From Emticicia sp. 21SJ11W-3 (GTDB lineage Bacteria; Bacteroidota; Bacteroidia; Cytophagales; Spirosomataceae): 64,000 bases of DNA. The position numbers and the translations under genes are program-made. Shown piece by piece: positions 1-8,106 of this stretch (position 1 is its first letter; the number at the start of each line of letters is the position of its first letter). The notes beneath the pieces were generated by a model. The model was given only the letters and a program-made list of their open reading frames with translations, had not been told where the DNA came from and ran no database searches. The DNA lies in assembly GCF_024138715.1 (NCBI RefSeq), contig NZ_CP092074.1, forward strand, positions 248,001 to 312,000, read 5' to 3'.

Positions 1-465
1 TCAGATATTACCAGCGCTAAACTTTACAGAGATAACAGACTGGTTTTTGTAGATTTTGAGAAGGCACTTAAAAACAGAAATACCCCATCTAATCTTTTTC
101 TGGAAAACGGAGACAGAATAGAGATTCCTAAAGAAAGGCAAACGGTTACTATTGCAGGGCAGGTGCTTAATCCTACCAGTGTGGCTTATCAGCCGGGTTT
201 TGTTTTCAGAGATTACATAGCACAAGCTGGGGGCTTTACCGACAGCGCTTTTGTAAGAAAAACCTACGTAATATACTCTAACGGTAGCACTGACAGAACC
301 AGAAGCTTTTTAGGTATAAAGGCGTATCCGAAGGTAAAGTCAGGTATGACCGTAATGGTGCCAAAAAGAAACAGGGTTAGAATGACCACCGCCGAGCGAA
401 TTGCATTGAGCACTGGCTTAGTTTCATTATCTGCCGTGTTGCTAACGCTAATCAGGCTTTTATAG
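1..465 (+). CDS. SLBB-domain polysaccharide export protein, C-terminal part
   Basis: The reading frame is open from the first base, so the start lies outside the window; 154 codons remain. The text is typical of the outer-membrane polysaccharide export (Wza-like) family: an SLBB-type segment (TVTIAGQVLNPTSVAYQPG, then a segment with AQAGGF) followed by a basic stretch and a hydrophobic C-terminal helix of about 20 residues ending in LIRLL. Family members form the outer-membrane channel for capsule or exopolysaccharide. The next gene, 77 bases on, encodes the Wzz-like partner, which fits an export operon. The N-terminal signal and the Poly_export domain cannot be seen here. I am confident of the family and not of the substrate. 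Confidence 0.8.
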   Translation, partial: SDITSAKLYRDNRLVFVDFEKALKNRNTPSNLFLENGDRIEIPKERQTVTIAGQVLNPTSVAYQPGFVFRDYIAQAGGFTDSAFVRKTYVIYSNGSTDRTRSFLGIKAYPKVKSGMTVMVPKRNRVRMTTAERIALSTGLVSLSAVLLTLIRLL

Positions 466-542
466 ATATTTTTTTGATTGAGCGCACCAATAGTTGTTGA
501 AGTAGAAAGTGGAAGTTAAAAAGAAAGCATAAGGATTACCCA

Positions 543-1583
543 ATGAAGGAATCAACAAATAATACAGTTAGTCTTAATTTCAAGGCCCTTTTTCAGGTTA
601 TCTGGAAAGAAAAAATTCTTATTTTTATGATCATACTGGCTTCGGCAGGTATAGGTCTCTGGTATGGCTTTTCACAAAAAGAACAATTTACTGCTCAGGG
701 AAAAATACTGCCCGAGATGCTGGGCAGAGGAGGGCTGCGGCTCGGTAATTTAGCAGGCATTGCAAGCCTTGCCGGTGTAGACATAGGTAGTGCAGACGGC
801 ACCGAGGCGGTAAGGCCTGATTTGTATCCGGATATTCTTAAGAGTACTCCTTTCTTTCTGGAGCTTTTCAAGCAGCCTGTTGTAACCAGAGATAACAGAA
901 AGATAACCTTTGAACAGTTTTATGAGGGCGAATTTGAAAAAAAATCTGACGAAAAACAGAAAGATACTGTCAAGGCGCCACATAATCAAAATGGCGTTCT
1001 TGTAATTGGTAAAAAATACGAACGGAGAATCCAGGCCTTGAAAGCAAGAATTGTTGGGGTTATTGACAAAAAAAGTGGGGTTATTAATATATCTGTTAAA
1101 ATGCCCGACCCTTATGTGGCAGCTGAGGTAGCAAATTTTGCTATGAATTACCTTACACAATATGTAACGCGCTACAGGGTAGATAAGGCACAGAAAGACC
1201 TTGATTTTCTGGAAGAAAGGGTAAATGTAGCCAAAGGCAAATATTACTTTAACCAAACAAAAAAGGCACAGTACAGCGACCAGTTTCAGGAGTCAACCAT
1301 GAGGTTGCAATCAGCTGATATTCAGCGTGAAAGAATAGAGTCAGAATACCGCATGGCTTCTACTTTTTATAATGAACTTTTAAAAAAATATGAGGAAGCA
1401 AAAATTAAAGTTCAGCAGGAAACACCCGTTTTTAAGGTTTTAGAACCCCCAACAGTGCCTACCAGAAAAAGTGAGCCAAGAAAAAGTTTAATTCTTTTAG
1501 TAGCAGTATTTATAGGCGGCTTAATTGCCCTGATAGCCGCTTTGATAAGAAATAACAATTACTCAAAAGTTATAAATAGCTAA
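543..1583 (+). CDS. Wzz/GumC-like polysaccharide chain-length determinant protein
   Basis: The 346-residue inner-membrane protein has the Wzz layout. A short cytoplasmic head is followed by a first membrane helix near residues 27-45 (ILIFMIILASAGIGLWYGF). A long periplasmic part rich in Lys/Glu, with a coiled-coil stretch around residues 215-290, comes next. A proline-rich VLEPPTVPTRKSEPRK segment precedes a second helix near 318-338. There is no C-terminal BY-kinase domain, so it is the short type. The family controls polymer length and joins the synthesis machinery to the export channel, whose gene is directly upstream. The ATG at 543 follows an AT-rich stretch without a clear ribosome binding site. 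Confidence 0.88.
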   Translation: MKESTNNTVSLNFKALFQVIWKEKILIFMIILASAGIGLWYGFSQKEQFTAQGKILPEMLGRGGLRLGNLAGIASLAGVDIGSADGTEAVRPDLYPDILKSTPFFLELFKQPVVTRDNRKITFEQFYEGEFEKKSDEKQKDTVKAPHNQNGVLVIGKKYERRIQALKARIVGVIDKKSGVINISVKMPDPYVAAEVANFAMNYLTQYVTRYRVDKAQKDLDFLEERVNVAKGKYYFNQTKKAQYSDQFQESTMRLQSADIQRERIESEYRMASTFYNELLKKYEEAKIKVQQETPVFKVLEPPTVPTRKSEPRKSLILLVAVFIGGLIALIAALIRNNNYSKVINS

Positions 1584-1620
1584 GGCGGCCTTTAGCTATG
1601 GTGCTGGTTACAATAATACT

Positions 1621-1665
1621 TGCTGCTAAACACCAAGAGGTGTTTTAATGTACAATATAGCAGCA
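1621..1665 (+). other. Nested inverted repeat downstream of the wzz-like gene
   Basis: Outer arms TGCTGCTA (1621-1628) and TAGCAGCA (1658-1665) are exact complements. They enclose an inner perfect hairpin AACACC-AAGA-GGTGTT. On RNA this would fold into a stem interrupted by a side stretch. It lies 40 bases after the stop codon and before the terminator at 1712. It may protect the 3' end of the message or pause polymerase; the role is inference. Confidence 0.5.
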
Positions 1666-1711
1666 GATAACTAATGCTACAATAAAGAAATGCCTCGTGC
1701 AATAAAATTTT

Positions 1712-1743
1712 CAGGGGTGTGCTAAAGGTTCACCCTGTTTTTT
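1712..1743 (+). terminator. Intrinsic terminator after the export/wzz pair
   Basis: CAGGGGTG and CACCCTG form a GC-rich stem (one bulged G) around an 11-base loop, followed directly by six T. It closes the transcript of the SLBB and wzz-like genes, which implies that the dehydrogenase gene at 1873 is transcribed from its own promoter. Confidence 0.7.
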
Positions 1744-1872
1744 CTACTCTCTGTCGCTGCGTTTGCAATCAATCGGCTTTAATGCCAGTTCTAATGAATA
1801 GAATTTTAATTAGAGTTGAACTGAAATTCTGAATAGCCAATAGAATCAATACAAGCAAGCCATTTCATCATC

Positions 1873-3153
1873 ATGCGCTTTAACGATATACAAATTACAA
1901 TAGTGGGTCTGGGATATGTTGGCTTACCGCTTGCTGTGGAATTCGGGAAGAAGTTTGCGACTATAGGCTTTGATATAAATATCGATCGTATCCGTGAACT
2001 TCAGAATGGATACGACAGAACAAAAGAACTAAGCAGTAAAGATTTGGAGTCTGCCGACAAGCTTTCATTCTCTTCTTCACTGGTTACCGATGAGAAAAAA
2101 CCAGGCGGGCAAAATGTATACATAATCACTGTTCCAACACCGATAGACAGCTTTAAAAGGCCTGATTTAAAATACCTGCTGGCGGCATCTCAATCGGTTG
2201 GCAGGGTATTGTCAAAAGGCGATATTGTCATTTATGAAAGCACTGTGTACCCCGGTTGCACAGAAGAAGATTGCGTGCCGGTTTTAGAGGGGTACAGTAG
2301 CCTTCGCTATAATCAGGACTTTTACTGTGGTTATTCACCTGAGCGGATTAACCCCGGAGATAAACTGCATACACTCACAAAAATTAAGAAAGTTACTGCA
2401 GGAAGCACCCCCGAAATTGCAGACTTTGTTGATAAACTATATGCTACTATAATTGAAGCCGGCACTTTTAAAGCTACATCAATTAAAGTGGCTGAGGCTG
2501 CCAAACTGATTGAAAACTGCCAGAGGGATATCAATATAGCTTTTATGAATGAGCTGGCACTTATTTTTGATAAAATGGGGCTTGATACGCTTTCTGTGCT
2601 TGAAGCAGCTGGGACAAAGTGGAATTTTCTTCCGTTCAGGCCAGGCCTTGTTGGTGGCCATTGTATAGGGGTTAATCCGTATTATCTGGCTTATAAGGCA
2701 GAGGCATTGGGGTATCATCCACAGGTGATACTTGCCGGCAGGAAGATTAATGACTACATGGGCAAGCATGTAGCCGTAGAGACGGTAAAACTTCTGATAA
2801 AAAATAACGTAATTGTAAGTAAAGCAAAGGTACTGATTTTAGGTATTACCTTTAAAGAGAATTGTCCGGATATCCGTGATACAAGGGTGTTAGATGTAAT
2901 AAATGAACTGACTGACTATGGCATTTCTACTGATGTTTTTGACCCCTGGGCAGTAGCAGACGAAGTAAAGGCGGCTTATGCAATTGAATTAAAAGAAGAT
3001 TTGAATTTTAAAGATTATGACGGCATAATACTGGCAGTAAATCATTATCAGTTCAATGAGTCTGCCATTCAAAATTCTCTGAGAGATTTTACCGGAGTAA
3101 TTTATGATGTAAAAGGCCAGCTTGCTAAAGAGATAATTGATAAAAGGCTGTGA
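1873..3153 (+). CDS. tviB: UDP-N-acetylhexosamine 6-dehydrogenase (TviB/WbpO-like)
   Basis: The 426-residue enzyme belongs to the UDP-glucose/GDP-mannose dehydrogenase family. It oxidises C6 of a UDP-N-acetylhexosamine to a uronic acid with NAD+, in two steps. Visible features are the NAD-binding VGLGYVGLPLA near residue 11, the STVYPGCTEEDCVPVLE segment (about 123-139), Lys211 in AEAAKLIEN, and the catalytic Cys264 in GGHCIGVNPYYL. The C-terminal domain has GITFKENCPDIRDTR. The TVYPGCTEE text is typical of the TviB/WbpO subgroup rather than UDP-glucose dehydrogenase. It would supply an acidic sugar to the polysaccharide of this locus. It stands alone: a terminator lies upstream and a 654-base spacer follows. 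GlcNAc versus GalNAc specificity cannot be decided here. Confidence 0.88.
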   Translation: MRFNDIQITIVGLGYVGLPLAVEFGKKFATIGFDINIDRIRELQNGYDRTKELSSKDLESADKLSFSSSLVTDEKKPGGQNVYIITVPTPIDSFKRPDLKYLLAASQSVGRVLSKGDIVIYESTVYPGCTEEDCVPVLEGYSSLRYNQDFYCGYSPERINPGDKLHTLTKIKKVTAGSTPEIADFVDKLYATIIEAGTFKATSIKVAEAAKLIENCQRDINIAFMNELALIFDKMGLDTLSVLEAAGTKWNFLPFRPGLVGGHCIGVNPYYLAYKAEALGYHPQVILAGRKINDYMGKHVAVETVKLLIKNNVIVSKAKVLILGITFKENCPDIRDTRVLDVINELTDYGISTDVFDPWAVADEVKAAYAIELKEDLNFKDYDGIILAVNHYQFNESAIQNSLRDFTGVIYDVKGQLAKEIIDKRL

Positions 3154-3807
3154 TAAACCCAGGTTTTTCTACTTTAATATGTTTTTTTCTTTTCCTTCTA
3201 AAATCAAGTTATTTTCAAGTTAAGTCGTTGATTAAATTATTTTAATTCGTGTCGTAAAGATTTTTTAATGTTCATTTTCAAAAATAAATAGTATTTTAGC
3301 AATAATTTATTTTGATACTATCAATCACGGTAGAATAACAAATTATCCCTCTGATTTCTGATTGTTGTTTTTACTATTATTTAGCTCAATCAGTCATTTT
3401 TCTTAAAGTATTTTTAAAAATGTGTCATGGCCATTTGGCATTAGTTAATTGTGGGCACTATGGCTTCATGAAACCAAGGGTTTGATGTTAGTTATCTGCG
3501 CATGATGATAACTTGTGTTTTCTTTGTTAAACAGTTGAAAAGAGACTATAATTTATTCTGTCGAGTTCGGCGCCACGGTTGTTGAGATTTAAATGAATGG
3601 GTTGGAATAAACCAGCATATCCAGAGAGAATAATAGTCATTAAGTTTAGAAAATGCAAAGCAATTTCTGACTCCCGGGTAAGATATAATCTATAGGCTTA
3701 ATCTGGTTGGTTCAATTGATTATTGTATTAAAAGACGACTGCATCAGTGTCAGATTTAGAATCGAAGAGAAAACAAACAATTAACGTTAAGTATTTAAAG
3801 TCTAAAA
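3154..3807. other. Long AT-rich intergenic stretch
   Basis: These 654 bases have no convincing reading frame, tRNA or repeat. The stretch is strongly AT-rich and dense in stops in all frames. No perfect TAnnTTTG element was found; TAGTATTTTAGC near 3289-3300 only resembles one. It separates the dehydrogenase gene from the ATP-grasp gene and could hold a leader RNA or the remains of a lost gene. I see no positive evidence for either. Confidence 0.5.
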
Positions 3808-4767
3808 ATGGATAATCTATTAATTACTTCTGCTGGAAGAAGAGTGTCACTAGTTAAAGCGTTTAAAAAAGAACTAAAACTATTTTTTCCCGAAAGCAAA
3901 GTTTTTGCCGTTGATTTAAATCCTGATTTATCTGCTGCTTGTTATGTTGCTGATGGCTACTTTAAAGTTGGTAAAGTAACTGACGAAAATTATATTAATG
4001 AACTATTAGAGCTTTGCCTGAAACATCATATTAAGCTTATTATTCCAACAATTGACACTGAGCTCCAGATACTTGCTAAAAACAAGCAGTTTTTCAAAGA
4101 TAATGGTATAAATGTGATTGTATCTGACCCGTGCTTTGTTAATATTTGCAGAGACAAAAGAGTTACCAATAGTTTTTTTCTAGAGAAAGGTATTTTGTTC
4201 CCTAAAGTGATTGATAAAACAGAAAACTACTTTCCGATATTTATTAAACCTTACGATGGCAGTCTTAGCAGAGATACATTTACCGTTCGTAAAGCTGACG
4301 AATTAACTGCTTACCATTTTTCAAATCCTAAACTGCTTTTTTTTGAATTCATCGACCCCGAATTTCATGATGAATATACATTGGATATGTATTATGATAA
4401 GAATAATCTCTTAAAATGTGTAGTTCCCAGAAGAAGAATTGAGACCAGAGGAGGTGAAATAAGCAAAGGGCTAACGGTAAAAAATGAAATTGTTGAAATT
4501 GTAAAAGAAAAATTAAACTTCATTGAAGGAGCTATAGGTTGTATCACGTTTCAGGTTTTTTATAATTTAGAAAAAAAGAATTTGATAGGGATTGAAATTA
4601 ATGCACGCTTTGGTGGAGGATATCCTTTAAGCTATCTTGCAGATGCCAACTTTCCGAGATTTTTAATCAGTGAATACCTTTTGGGAAAAGATATTGAATA
4701 TTTTGATAACTGGAAAGAAAACACACTAATGTTAAGGTATGACCATGAAATTATAGTTCAGTTATGA
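3808..4767 (+). CDS. ATP-grasp enzyme of a polysaccharide locus (CarB/PylC-like)
   Basis: The 319-residue protein has the ATP-grasp order. A Rossmann-like pre-grasp part comes first (NLLITSAGRRVSLVKAF at the N-terminus). Then comes a lid region with IFIKPYDGSLSRD. The catalytic core holds FFEFIDPEFHDEYTLDMYYD and EINARFGGGYPLS, where Glu and Asn bind Mg-ATP. Such enzymes join a carboxylate to an amine or similar acceptor through an acyl phosphate. Annotation pipelines often call this group carbamoyl-phosphate synthase large subunit-like, but it is far too short for that. It shares a 4-base overlap (ATGA) with the HAD gene, so the two are translationally coupled. Base composition is clearly more AT-rich than in the housekeeping genes, which suggests transfer. 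The substrate is unknown; modification of a nucleotide amino sugar is possible. Confidence 0.8.
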   Translation: MDNLLITSAGRRVSLVKAFKKELKLFFPESKVFAVDLNPDLSAACYVADGYFKVGKVTDENYINELLELCLKHHIKLIIPTIDTELQILAKNKQFFKDNGINVIVSDPCFVNICRDKRVTNSFFLEKGILFPKVIDKTENYFPIFIKPYDGSLSRDTFTVRKADELTAYHFSNPKLLFFEFIDPEFHDEYTLDMYYDKNNLLKCVVPRRRIETRGGEISKGLTVKNEIVEIVKEKLNFIEGAIGCITFQVFYNLEKKNLIGIEINARFGGGYPLSYLADANFPRFLISEYLLGKDIEYFDNWKENTLMLRYDHEIIVQL

Positions 4768-5417
4768 GTTCAAAATTTGTAATTTTTGACTTGGATGATA
4801 CACTTTACAAAGAAATCAGCTATTTGAAATCCGCATTTTACTCAATAGCCTACTCCCTTTTTTCAATTAAAGACGCCCCCCATGTGTATAATCAAATGCT
4901 TTCATGGTATTTTAATAAAGAGAATGTTTTCGCTAATTTGATTGAAAATTACTCGCTATCAACAGAAGTTACTAAGCTTATTGAATCTTACAGGAACCAC
5001 TATCCCAATATTCAGCTTGATAAAGAAACTAGTCACTTACTTAGTGAGCTTAAAAGCAATAAAGTTAAAACGGGGTTGATTACTGATGGTTTTTCTATTA
5101 CACAAAGAAACAAACTTAAAGCACTAGGTCTTGATTCATATTTTGACTCTATTGTAATATCCGAAGAGTTTGGAACTTCAAAACCCCATATAAATAACTT
5201 CGCTCATTTTTTGCAATTCGGCGCTACTGATTACTTTTATATTGCAGATAATATAAAAAAAGATTTCATTACTCCAAATGAGTTAGGGTGGTGTTCTATT
5301 TGTCTTCAGGATAATGGAGAGAACATCCACAAACAGGATTTTGATATTGAGACAAAATATCTGCCTAAATATGTACTAACTTCAATGAATGATTTACTTC
5401 CATTAATTTTTGATTGA
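4764..5417 (+). CDS. HAD-family hydrolase coupled to the ATP-grasp gene
   Basis: The 217-residue HAD phosphatase begins with motif I FDLDDTLYKE (Asp nucleophile and second Asp). Motif II is in TGLITDGFS. A conserved Lys lies in FGTSKPH, and the acidic motif IV is degenerate (FYIADNIKKD). The helical cap after motif I is of type C1. The start codon overlaps the end of the ATP-grasp gene. Proteins of this type remove phosphate from sugar or nucleotide intermediates. The pairing suggests both act on one substrate, perhaps in making a precursor for a decorated amino sugar, but that is inference. The gene is AT-rich like its partner. Confidence 0.82.
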   Translation: MSSKFVIFDLDDTLYKEISYLKSAFYSIAYSLFSIKDAPHVYNQMLSWYFNKENVFANLIENYSLSTEVTKLIESYRNHYPNIQLDKETSHLLSELKSNKVKTGLITDGFSITQRNKLKALGLDSYFDSIVISEEFGTSKPHINNFAHFLQFGATDYFYIADNIKKDFITPNELGWCSICLQDNGENIHKQDFDIETKYLPKYVLTSMNDLLPLIFD

Positions 5418-5477
5418 AAATTAGTTGGTCTAATGTTTTTAAGACTTTCCACCATTAGAATGTTTATTGGAAATCGG

Positions 5478-5510
5478 TTGTCATTTTGTTTAAGTTATAT
5501 GTTACTTTTG
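5478..5510 (+). promoter_or_regulatory. Bacteroidota-type promoter for the aminotransferase gene
   Basis: TTG at 5478-5480 and a perfect TAnnTTTG box (TACTTTTG, 5503-5510) are 22 bases apart. The predicted transcription start is about 40 bases before the ATG at 5558. Confidence 0.5.
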
Positions 5511-5557
5511 AGTTTTAAAAAATTCTTTGAAAGGGAAAACCAAGCAACTTTAGTAAA

Positions 5558-6682
5558 ATGAGTAGTAAAATATGGTTGTCATCTCCTCATATGGGAGATA
5601 AGGAGATAGAATTTGTAACAGAGGCTTTTGAATCAAATTGGATTGCCCCTCTAGGCCCTAACGTGAATGGCTTTGAGCAAGATATCTGTAATTATACAGG
5701 CATTGCGCACACAGCTGCTTTAAGTTCAGGAACAGCGGCTATTCACCTGGCCTTAATTTTACTCAACGTTGGCAACGGAGACGAAGTACTTTGCTCAAGT
5801 TTTACTTTTTCAGCTACCTGTAACCCAATCGTTTATCAGGGAGCTACGCCGGTTTTCATTGATTCTGAAGAGTTAACCTGGAATATGGACCCCGAAGCAC
5901 TGGAAACCGCAATTAAAAATCGGTTGGCCATGGGTAAAAAACCAAAAGCTATTATTCTGGTGCATTTGTATGGAATGCCAGCGCAGTTAGACAAGATACT
6001 TTCTATTGCAAGTAAGTATGATATTCCGCTGATTGAAGACGCCGCAGAGGCACTGGGCTCTTTCTTTAAAGGCAAAAGTTTGGGTACTTATGGTAAATTT
6101 GGCATCTACTCTTTTAATGGCAACAAAATTATTACCACTTCGGGTGGAGGGGCATTGGTATCTGATGAGAAAGATATGATTGACCGCTCCAGATATCTGG
6201 CTACACAGGCGCGTGATAATGCGCCTCATTACCAGCATTCGGCTATTGGGTATAATTATCGTATGAGCAATGTTTGTGCGGGTATTGGCAGAGGTCAGAT
6301 GTTGGTATTGAATGACAGAGTAAGTCAAAGAAGAGCCAACTATTTTTATTACAAAAACGAGTTGGAAGGTAATAGTGAAATAACGTTTCTTGATGAGCCT
6401 TCTTCTGATTATTTTTCAAATAGATGGTTGACCTGTATATTGTTTGAGAATTATGAAAAAAGAGAAAAAATCAGACTTCATCTGGAAAAACACAATATAG
6501 AATCACGGCCCCTATGGAAACCCATGCATCTTCAGCCTGTTTTTACTGATGCCCCTTTTTATGGGGCCGGGGTTTCGGAAGTATTGTTTAACAGGGGTTT
6601 ATGTTTACCCTCTGGCTCTAACCTGAGTGTATCTGAACTGGAAAGGATTGTTTCAGAGATAAAGATATGTATTCAAGAATAA
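5558..6682 (+). CDS. PglE-like DegT/DnrJ/EryC1/StrS sugar aminotransferase
   Basis: The 374-residue PLP enzyme transfers an amino group, usually from glutamate, to a 4-keto sugar nucleotide. The start (SSPHMGDKEIEFVTEAFESN, then WIAPLGPNVNGFE) strongly resembles PglE-type enzymes that make UDP-4-amino sugars for bacillosamine. Asp161 in LIEDAAEALGS and the Schiff-base Lys190 in SFNGNKIITTSGGG are in place, as is the SSGTAAIHLAL phosphate-binding segment near 56-66. Its natural substrate would be the product of the PglF/WbpM-like dehydratase encoded at 8107. The acetyltransferase (PglD) expected in a bacillosamine path is not in the window. Confidence 0.88.
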   Translation: MSSKIWLSSPHMGDKEIEFVTEAFESNWIAPLGPNVNGFEQDICNYTGIAHTAALSSGTAAIHLALILLNVGNGDEVLCSSFTFSATCNPIVYQGATPVFIDSEELTWNMDPEALETAIKNRLAMGKKPKAIILVHLYGMPAQLDKILSIASKYDIPLIEDAAEALGSFFKGKSLGTYGKFGIYSFNGNKIITTSGGGALVSDEKDMIDRSRYLATQARDNAPHYQHSAIGYNYRMSNVCAGIGRGQMLVLNDRVSQRRANYFYYKNELEGNSEITFLDEPSSDYFSNRWLTCILFENYEKREKIRLHLEKHNIESRPLWKPMHLQPVFTDAPFYGAGVSEVLFNRGLCLPSGSNLSVSELERIVSEIKICIQE

Positions 6683-6848
6683 TTAATTGCCCTTATTCAA
6701 TCAAACTTAGATACACTTTAAAACCATAAATGCTTGCCTGGTTTCAATTTGTTTTTTCAAAGAAGTTAAACATCAGGCTGTTTAGGGTATTTTTATCAAT
6801 AATTAAAAAAATAGCACCCAATCAATAAAAAAAATAAATAATATTTTT

Positions 6849-6875
6849 TTTGACGTAAAAACCTGTATATATTAG
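6849..6875 (+). promoter_or_regulatory. Weak promoter-like element before the fibre-like protein
   Basis: TTTG (6849-6852) and TATATTAG (6868-6875, one mismatch to TAnnTTTG) lie 15 bases apart, shorter than the usual 19-23. The preceding 13-mer TTTTTTTTGACGT also occurs at 41563-41575, upstream of the DUF2795 gene. Confidence 0.3.
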
Positions 6876-6909
6876 CGCGTAATCAAGTAAAAACTTTAAT
6901 TTGCCACGT

Positions 6910-7671
6910 ATGAAAACAATCTTTACCAAATCATTTTGCATACTTGCCATGTTTTCTGCAAGTACTTTGGTGGGCTTTGCTCAAAAAGAAAGGAGTAACG
7001 TGGGTATTGGTACAACATTACCGCATGAATCTGCCGTTTTAGATATTAAGTCTTCAAGCCAGGGTCTTCTTATACCCCGTATGTCATTGCAGCAACGTAA
7101 TTCCATTCAGAATCCTGCCAATGGGTTGATGGTCTACCAAACTGATTTAATTTCAGGGTTTTACTACTATAATGGTAGCGAATGGAAAGGTATGAGCTCA
7201 GATAACCTTAGCCCACTTATTAAAGGAGAATTTGACAATAAAAATGTCAGAATAAACCTGGGTTCTTCTAAGTCGAGCTCCCTGGGGTTTCTTGCTGTAG
7301 GTAATTTTGATGCTGAATTCCCCATGCCGACCAACAACGAGTATCGCCTTATTGTTCAGGACGGAATCATTACTGAAAAAGTAAAAGTTGCCTTGAAAAG
7401 CTCTAAAGACTGGGCCGATTATGTATTTGAGCCTTCTTATGAGTTAATGCCTCTTGATAAAGTTGAGTCTTTCATAAAAGAGAATAAGCACCTGCCTAAT
7501 GTTCAGTCAGCAGAAGAATTTCATAAAAACGGCCTTGATGTATCTAAAACAAGCGCCAAATTAATGGAGAAGATAGAAGAGCTTACGCTGTATATGATTG
7601 AATTAAATAAAGAAGTAAAAGCCTTGAAGTTGGAAAATGAGCAACTAAAAAAGGCGGTTTCTAATAAATAA
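6910..7671 (+). CDS. Exported fibre-like surface protein within the polysaccharide locus
   Basis: The 253-residue product has a signal peptide (TIFTKSFCILAMFSAS, cleavage likely after GFAQ). It then carries the Bacteroidota exported motif NVGIGTTLPHESAVLDI followed by GLLIPRMSLQQRNSI, NGLMVYQTD and FYYYNGSEW. The C-terminal part (YELMPLDKVESFIKENKHLP and a heptad-like helix from about 215 on) is like the region that ends phage tail-fibre and S74-type proteins, where it forms a trimeric coiled coil. The S74 peptidase itself is not recognised. I prefer the ATG at 6910; a TTG at 6901 would add three residues. Its place between two sugar-nucleotide genes suggests a surface role linked to the polysaccharide. 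Function is unknown. Confidence 0.7.
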   Translation: MKTIFTKSFCILAMFSASTLVGFAQKERSNVGIGTTLPHESAVLDIKSSSQGLLIPRMSLQQRNSIQNPANGLMVYQTDLISGFYYYNGSEWKGMSSDNLSPLIKGEFDNKNVRINLGSSKSSSLGFLAVGNFDAEFPMPTNNEYRLIVQDGIITEKVKVALKSSKDWADYVFEPSYELMPLDKVESFIKENKHLPNVQSAEEFHKNGLDVSKTSAKLMEKIEELTLYMIELNKEVKALKLENEQLKKAVSNK

Positions 7672-7685
7672 TTCTAAGCCTTTGT

Positions 7686-7719
7686 AGGGAGTTGCCGTTT
7701 TAAAAGTAGCTCCCTTTTT
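7686..7719 (+). terminator. Intrinsic terminator after the fibre-like gene
   Basis: AGGGAG (7686-7691) and CTCCCT (7710-7715) pair around an 18-base loop and run into five T. It lies 14 bases after the stop codon, so the gene is probably monocistronic. Confidence 0.55.
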
Positions 7720-8037
7720 CTATGTCCACAGCATAAGAACAGGGCTTTTGAGTGTACCAAGTGCAGGGTTTTATCTGACAACTGAAGTAATGTGTTTAGC
7801 TGAAAGATTTAATAATGTACTAAATATCAGTTATTCCTTCCGTATATGAACGTTTGTATTGGAGTGCCGCTGGTTTTGACTTTTTTATAACACCCTAAGT
7901 CTTCTCTTGTAATTTATTTATTCTATTGACTATTGCATTCTGATAGTATAAAACCAATCAAAAATGCGCTATCATTAAAACAGGTTGCAAAAGGTTATCC
8001 GCTTAAAAAGTTTTCGGTGTTAAAAAGAGTTTTTTGA
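7720..8037. other. AT-rich intergenic stretch
   Basis: This stretch between the terminator and the promoter of the dehydratase gene is rich in A and T. I see no gene, repeat or RNA structure in it. Confidence 0.5.
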
Positions 8038-8067
8038 TTGTGCCTTGAATGATAAATAATAAATTTG
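8038..8067 (+). promoter_or_regulatory. Bacteroidota-type promoter for the dehydratase gene
   Basis: TTG at 8038-8040 and a perfect TAnnTTTG box (TAAATTTG, 8060-8067) are 19 bases apart. Transcription would begin near 8074. This rules out the in-frame TTG at 8065 as a start and supports the ATG at 8107. Confidence 0.55.
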
Positions 8068-8106
8068 CTGTGCTTTCCGATTTATAAAATTAATGATTCA
8101 GAGTCT

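Noticed and set aside
750-1256. Open frame of 168 codons on the minus strand
   Set aside because: It is antisense to the wzz-like gene and carries no recognisable motif.
8065-8106. Longer start of the dehydratase from TTG 8065
   Set aside because: This TTG is part of the TAAATTTG promoter box, so it would not be in the message.
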